This document shows positions 60,708 through 64,000 of a DNA stretch of 64,000 nt, piece after piece. The position numbers were made by a program, and so were the translations under genes. Within the stretch, counting starts at the first letter, position 1. Each line of letters starts with the position of its first letter. Source of the DNA: Vibrio sp. 14G-20 (GTDB lineage: Bacteria > Pseudomonadota > Gammaproteobacteria > Enterobacterales > Vibrionaceae); contig NZ_JAPHPW010000020.1 of assembly GCF_026241515.1 (NCBI RefSeq), forward strand, positions 24,721 to 88,720, in the 5' to 3' direction. The notes under the pieces are model-generated. The model was not told the origin of the DNA. It worked only from the letters and a program-made list of their open reading frames with translations, and ran no database searches.

Positions 60708-61880
60708 CTAAACGAGTCTGGATATAACTTTTTTCCAAAAATCCGGGTTAGCCCAGTCCGTTTTTGAAGCTCCCTTTACTATTTTTCCTAATTGGCTATC
60801 AAAATCTCCAAAGATGCCTTTCGTAGCTGCAGTATCCATAAGGTCAAGGTTATTTTTGAGCATATAGTTAACGGTCAAGAGCATACTAACTGTCAATGTA
60901 ACCGCAATTCCAACTGCTGCGGCATCAATGTAGCCTGTTGGTGGCATAATTGATTTTGCCCATAGGAATAAATTTCTTCCTATCGCCTGAGTGGCGTAAG
61001 CAGGTAGCATGGCTAATGCTTGAGTCTTAGACAACATTGTGCCGGTGTATATGTAATATAAGCCGCATATTGCACCAACTTGAATACCTGTCACCGTTAC
61101 ACCGCTACCCGGAAAAAATGCTGCGATGCCGGCAGAAACACATGCTGCTGTAATTGCGAGCAAGGCTGCTTTACTTTTATTTTGCTGTGACTTTAGAAAG
61201 AGTAAATCCTTATTAATTTTTTCTAACTTCTTTGCAATATCCTTTGTAATTTCATCAACACCAAAAACTGTTCGTGGGATGCCGAAGTCATCAACTGAAA
61301 TTGGAGTTTCTTCTTGGGTATATTGATCAATGATTTTATCTTCTGGATCATAACCACGAGATGAACAACAATAAATAGTTTCAGAGGAAGCTAAGTCTAA
61401 TTTCTCTTTCCATTGACTGATAATAGTCTCACGGTTCGCCTTACTTAAACTATCTGCTTTGTTTAATACAACAAGCATATTTCCTTTTGGAACACTGCTT
61501 TTTAGGACTTCATAATTTTCTTTTTGCCCAGAATCAGCAGCACCAGAAACAATCAGAATTGCTAAGTCATGCCCTTTAGCTAGGAAATCTTTAGTTGTTT
61601 TAACATTTTTTTCATCAAGGTCATTCAGTCCCGGCGTGTCCCAGACAATAACGTTTTCTGCTAATTCTCTGTATGCTTTGGGCTCTGTTGTTATCCCTGC
61701 TTCAGCGCCTACAGTGAAAACTGGTTCACTCTGCTTGCACGAAAACAAAGCGTTCAAAAATGAGCTCTTTCCTGAGCTAACTTGCCCTCCAACAACAATA
61801 GAAAGTTCACTTTCTATTTGAGATGAGATGTTTTTCAATACATCTTCTACTTCTTTTTCTACATCTTGCTCTGTAATCAT
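60708..61880 (-). CDS. Dynamin-like/Era-type membrane GTPase (integron cassette)
   Basis: A 390-residue protein. The G1 loop is GQVSSGKSS (32-40), G3 DTPG (81-84) and G4 NKAD (140-143). The C-terminal 170 residues hold three or four membrane segments (DUF697-like). The general form is that of bacterial GTPases acting at membranes, some of which protect against phage. It is a cassette gene lying between two attC sites, with its own start after GGTGA. Function beyond GTP binding is not shown. Confidence 0.8.
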   Translation of the reverse strand: MITEQDVEKEVEDVLKNISSQIESELSIVVGGQVSSGKSSFLNALFSCKQSEPVFTVGAEAGITTEPKAYRELAENVIVWDTPGLNDLDEKNVKTTKDFLAKGHDLAILIVSGAADSGQKENYEVLKSSVPKGNMLVVLNKADSLSKANRETIISQWKEKLDLASSETIYCCSSRGYDPEDKIIDQYTQEETPISVDDFGIPRTVFGVDEITKDIAKKLEKINKDLLFLKSQQNKSKAALLAITAACVSAGIAAFFPGSGVTVTGIQVGAICGLYYIYTGTMLSKTQALAMLPAYATQAIGRNLFLWAKSIMPPTGYIDAAAVGIAVTLTVSMLLTVNYMLKNNLDLMDTAATKGIFGDFDSQLGKIVKGASKTDWANPDFWKKVISRLV

Positions 61881-61964
61881 TAATTTTCACCGTTAGGAAA
61901 GGAAAGAGAACTTCTCATTGGGAATATCACACCATAAATAGAAGGCTATTTGTTACGGAGTATT

Positions 61965-62077
61965 GCTAACGCCCAATTAAGGTGTGAGCCACGACACTCA
62001 ACTGGAGCGCCGTAAACACTGAACCTGACCCAAACCAAAAATGCCAAGCGTGGGGAGTCACTCTTAAATTGTTTGTA
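61965..62077 (-). other. attC site between HEPN and GTPase cassettes
   Basis: Minus strand: TACAAACAATTTAAGAGTGA at the left, CACGCTTGGCATTTTTGG inside, and TTAATTGGGCGTTAGC at the right. Close to the VCR consensus. Confidence 0.88.
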
Positions 62078-62651
62078 TGGCGCTGGTTGGCTGAAATTTT
62101 TCCATATATTTAAGAATTGCTGACCATAAAGGTTCTATAATTTCAATCCAATATTCTATATCAATATTTCTAACAGAAGCGCAGTGCATTTTTTGTGTCA
62201 GAAAGCCTTCACCCTCGTGTTTAATTTTAAAGGCGGGGGCATCAGCATGACCAACCACTTGATTTCTTATAGTAAGAATCTCTGCCTTAAATTCATAAAA
62301 CTTTTCTTTCTCAGACTCTGTCTTCACGAACTCAGCGATTATATTGTCAAGGTGCTCCTCGATAAATCTTCGAGTATTTCTCGCAGCAACACCACTGTCT
62401 TCGTTGCCAGTATTAAATGCTTGACTGAAAAAAATAACAGCAAGCATTTTGTTGTAGTCAGTCATTTGAATACACTCAACGAACGAAGGAAAACCATGAT
62501 GCAACTCAACTTTTCCATCATACCTTTGGCTGATTTCAATCGCTGTCTCAGAAGATTTTTTGCTCAAGTTCAGCAATTTTTTACATTCACTTACAGCTGA
62601 CAACCACAATGATAAACGTCCATAAATTTCCTGATCACTCACATCATTCAT
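62064..62651 (-). CDS. HEPN-motif protein (integron cassette)
   Basis: A 195-residue helical protein. The motif RNQVVGH (Arg129, His135) in a late helix is the Rx4-6H signature of HEPN ribonucleases and toxins. The N-terminal half is helical with several acidic patches. The stop codon TAA lies within the attC site. Expected activity: RNA cleavage or, as in many cassettes, a stress/defence role. No antitoxin gene is beside it in the cassette. Family name unknown. Confidence 0.65.
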   Translation of the reverse strand: MNDVSDQEIYGRLSLWLSAVSECKKLLNLSKKSSETAIEISQRYDGKVELHHGFPSFVECIQMTDYNKMLAVIFFSQAFNTGNEDSGVAARNTRRFIEEHLDNIIAEFVKTESEKEKFYEFKAEILTIRNQVVGHADAPAFKIKHEGEGFLTQKMHCASVRNIDIEYWIEIIEPLWSAILKYMEKFQPTSAIQTI

Positions 62652-62709
62652 TAATACCGACCTCTAAATTATCCAAATTGTTGAAATTGAAATTGAAATA
62701 TGCTTGCGC

Positions 62710-62797
62710 TTAACGCCTTGCTAAGCGGATAAAAATGGTTGGTTAAAATCGCGTAGCGATAACCAACTGTTTTTATTACGTTTAAGCAACTTGTTAT
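62710..62797 (-). other. attC site of a shorter type
   Basis: Minus strand: TAACAAGTTGCTTAAACG at the left and GCTTAGCAAGGCGTTAAGC at the right, with a central fold (GGTTATCGCTACGCGATTTTAACC). About 88 bp, not VCR-like, so this cassette came from another lineage. Confidence 0.85.
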
Positions 62798-63198
62798 ATT
62801 TTTAATGACGAGACTACCCGTGCAAATTCTTTAATATTTGAAAGAAATATTTCATTGTTTGAAACGAACTCGAGGGGATCAATTAATTCGTAATCTGAGA
62901 ATTTACTATGATTCCAGTTGTCATTAGAACCAAACAATAAACTTCGACCAAATTGATCCGCTGTAATATCAATAATTCTTTCTTCAGATTCAAGCCAGTA
63001 ATGCCAAGCATCATTAGCACGGTCATACCCTTTAGCAACAACATACGTGCTATTTAATTTATTTTTAGAAATGGCAAGAGAAAGAATTAATGTAGTAACT
63101 TCACAGCAATCCCTTGGAAATTTATGAATAAAAGGCAATTCAATATTATTGGAATTTTCTTCTAGGTAATTTCTTAAACATTTTGCTAAGTTAATCAT
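62794..63198 (-). CDS. Papain/transglutaminase-fold-like protein, second gene of a two-gene cassette
   Basis: A 134-residue protein with Cys31/Cys32 in PRDCCEVTTLIL, His66 in AWHYWLE and Asp77 in IIDITADQF. Order and spacing match the Cys-His-Asp triad of transglutaminase-like/NlpC-type peptidases. No signal peptide. Start MINLAKCLRNY at 63198 overlaps the upstream gene by 8 bp (ATGATTAA). Could be an effector or immunity-type enzyme; activity is inferred from motif only. Confidence 0.6.
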   Translation of the reverse strand: MINLAKCLRNYLEENSNNIELPFIHKFPRDCCEVTTLILSLAISKNKLNSTYVVAKGYDRANDAWHYWLESEERIIDITADQFGRSLLFGSNDNWNHSKFSDYELIDPLEFVSNNEIFLSNIKEFARVVSSLKI

Positions 63199-63427
63199 TT
63201 GATGCTTCCTTAGTTGATAATAGATCAAACGCGATACGACCTTTCTTTAGAAAGTAATAAGACATAATGCTTACAACCAAAAGCTCTCTTAATGTAAGCC
63301 AAATTTTTCTGTAAATAGGACTTGCATATTCATCAAAAGATGACGATAAAAATGAGCCAGAACCATCACTATATTGATTCGTTAGCGAAGCTCTGAGATC
63401 CATTAGCGATAAAATATTTTCAAACAA
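63191..63427 (-). CDS. Small single-span membrane protein, first gene of a two-gene cassette
   Basis: A 78-residue protein with one hydrophobic segment (LRELLVVSIMSYYFL) and a Ser-rich N-terminal half. Its stop overlaps the start of the cysteine-peptidase-like gene, so the two are translated together. No family recognised. Confidence 0.6.
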   Translation of the reverse strand: MFENILSLMDLRASLTNQYSDGSGSFLSSSFDEYASPIYRKIWLTLRELLVVSIMSYYFLKKGRIAFDLLSTKEASND

Positions 63428-63454
63428 TTGATAGGCCTGATAAATCCTAATACA

Positions 63455-63558
63455 GAGTATTGTTAGGCCAATAGCTCTTATAATTAACCACTTAACACGG
63501 TAAACTCAAAGAAACCTAGAATGCCGAATGTAGCAAATCGTGTTGATGCATTTGTTAT
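63455..63558 (-). other. Degenerate attC site
   Basis: Minus strand: TATAACAAATGCATCAACACG at the left, ATTCGGCATTCTAGG inside; the right core reads GGCCTAACAAT rather than GCGTTRRRY. It fits an attC by position and left half only. Confidence 0.55.
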
Positions 63559-63926
63559 ACGTTTATTCCGATCAAAATTGCTATTATAGCAACCCCTAGA
63601 CTTAAAACTGATAGTTGATGCCGCCTTTGAATAGCAGCCCAACCTGAATCTGTTAATTTCCAGTGAGTTTCTTTTGACGTAAACGGTTGGTCTGAGAGCA
63701 TATTTCCATCACCATCAATTTTACCAGTCGGCATATTTTCATGCAAAACATCAACCCAACCTCTAATTTGGGCGGTTAATAAAAACGTTTTGGTTTCCTC
63801 ATCCCGTCCGATAGCGCGCTCTACTACTGGAACATTCCCAGGTTCAAGAATTATAGCTACGCGTTGACGAGCTACTTTCTTTAGAACTCTATGCATTTTA
63901 AATTCATAAATAAAATCATCGAACAT
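63555..63926 (-). CDS. Tail-anchored hypothetical protein (integron cassette)
   Basis: A 123-residue protein with a C-terminal membrane span (LSVLSLGVAIIAILIGI) preceded by a winged-helix-like part ending HWKLTDSGWAAIQRR. The AAGGAG used to translate it lies in the right end of the upstream attC, six bases before the ATG. Family unknown. Confidence 0.6.
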   Translation of the reverse strand: MFDDFIYEFKMHRVLKKVARQRVAIILEPGNVPVVERAIGRDEETKTFLLTAQIRGWVDVLHENMPTGKIDGDGNMLSDQPFTSKETHWKLTDSGWAAIQRRHQLSVLSLGVAIIAILIGINV

Positions 63927-63927
63927 T

Positions 63928-64000
63928 CAACGCTCCTTAAACGTATAACGAATGACATGGATTCCCCCTACCGAGGATCTGCCACACTTACGTGGTACTT
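63928..64000 (-). other. Right half of an attC site (cut by window edge)
   Basis: Minus strand ends TTAAGGAGCGTTGAAT with a consensus GTTRRRY core (GTTGAAT). The left half lies beyond the window. Confidence 0.65.

Noticed and set aside
62184..62600. 138-codon open frame antisense to the HEPN-motif gene
   Set aside because: Shadow of the real gene; the opposite frame has the cassette direction, a proper start and a recognisable motif.
1..64000. CRISPR arrays, insertion sequences, rRNA and tRNA genes
   Set aside because: No regularly spaced repeats, transposase motifs or rRNA/tRNA patterns were seen on reading.

Overview
The window is chromosomal DNA of a marine gammaproteobacterium, almost certainly a Vibrio. 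The grounds are VCR-like attC sites with cassettes at the right end, Vibrio-type lipoproteins, MSHA-like pilin, LonB, PilZ and MCP/EAL genes, moderate GC, and a general gene style like that of the Splendidus group. The species-level guess is an inference.

Left part (1-21.6 kb): ordinary chromosomal genes. The start of a LacI-type regulator faces a GH94 phosphorylase and a GPH sugar transporter, with a perfect operator palindrome between them. Next come a gene-poor stretch holding a decayed GGDEF remnant, a fused double-ATPase peptide transporter subunit with no permeases beside it, a LonB-type protease, a PilZ protein, an acetyltransferase, a kinase/MFS pair, two EamA transporters, an outer-membrane/lipoprotein pair, a LysR regulator and a MarR regulator with paired operators.

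Middle (21.6-45.2 kb): a nearly complete aerobic purine/urate degradation region. Permeases (NCS2 and AzgA type) and 8-oxoguanine deaminase feed urate to PuuD, UraH, UraD, PuuE, Alc and AllA, giving glyoxylate and urea. Glyoxylate is then used by Gcl, Hyi, GlxR and glycerate kinase, or by a dedicated malate synthase. Xanthine dehydrogenase and urease are not in the window. A palindrome ATTGTATACAAT recurs in the two divergent control regions (aceB/gcl and uraH/puuE), and a second, MarR-box-like motif also recurs there. A RutR-like TetR gene has a broken partial copy 1.8 kb downstream. An EAL phosphodiesterase and a Cache-domain MCP lie inside this region.

Accessory part (45.2-60.6 kb): two homologous structured RNA candidates (45.23 and 58.18 kb) and two direct repeats (46.19-46.45 and 57.60-57.94 kb) bracket an 11.4-kb block. 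In this block all recognisable genes run leftward and overlap or nearly touch. About twenty small secreted, lipoprotein or membrane proteins are encoded with a phospholipase A (PldA) and a type IV pilin-like protein. A 620-residue protein carries nine tandem DNA-binding-like repeats followed by a GIY-YIG-type nuclease domain. I see no integrase, capsid, replication or transfer gene. Right of it lie a small transmembrane protein, a MipA/OmpV outer-membrane protein, a two-repeat relative of the nuclease and two lipoproteins.

Right end (60.6-64 kb): the distal end of a chromosomal integron cassette array, all cassettes leftward, each with an attC. Cargo: a dynamin-like membrane GTPase, a HEPN-motif protein, a two-gene cassette with a cysteine-peptidase-like protein, and a tail-anchored protein. 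The integrase lies outside the window.
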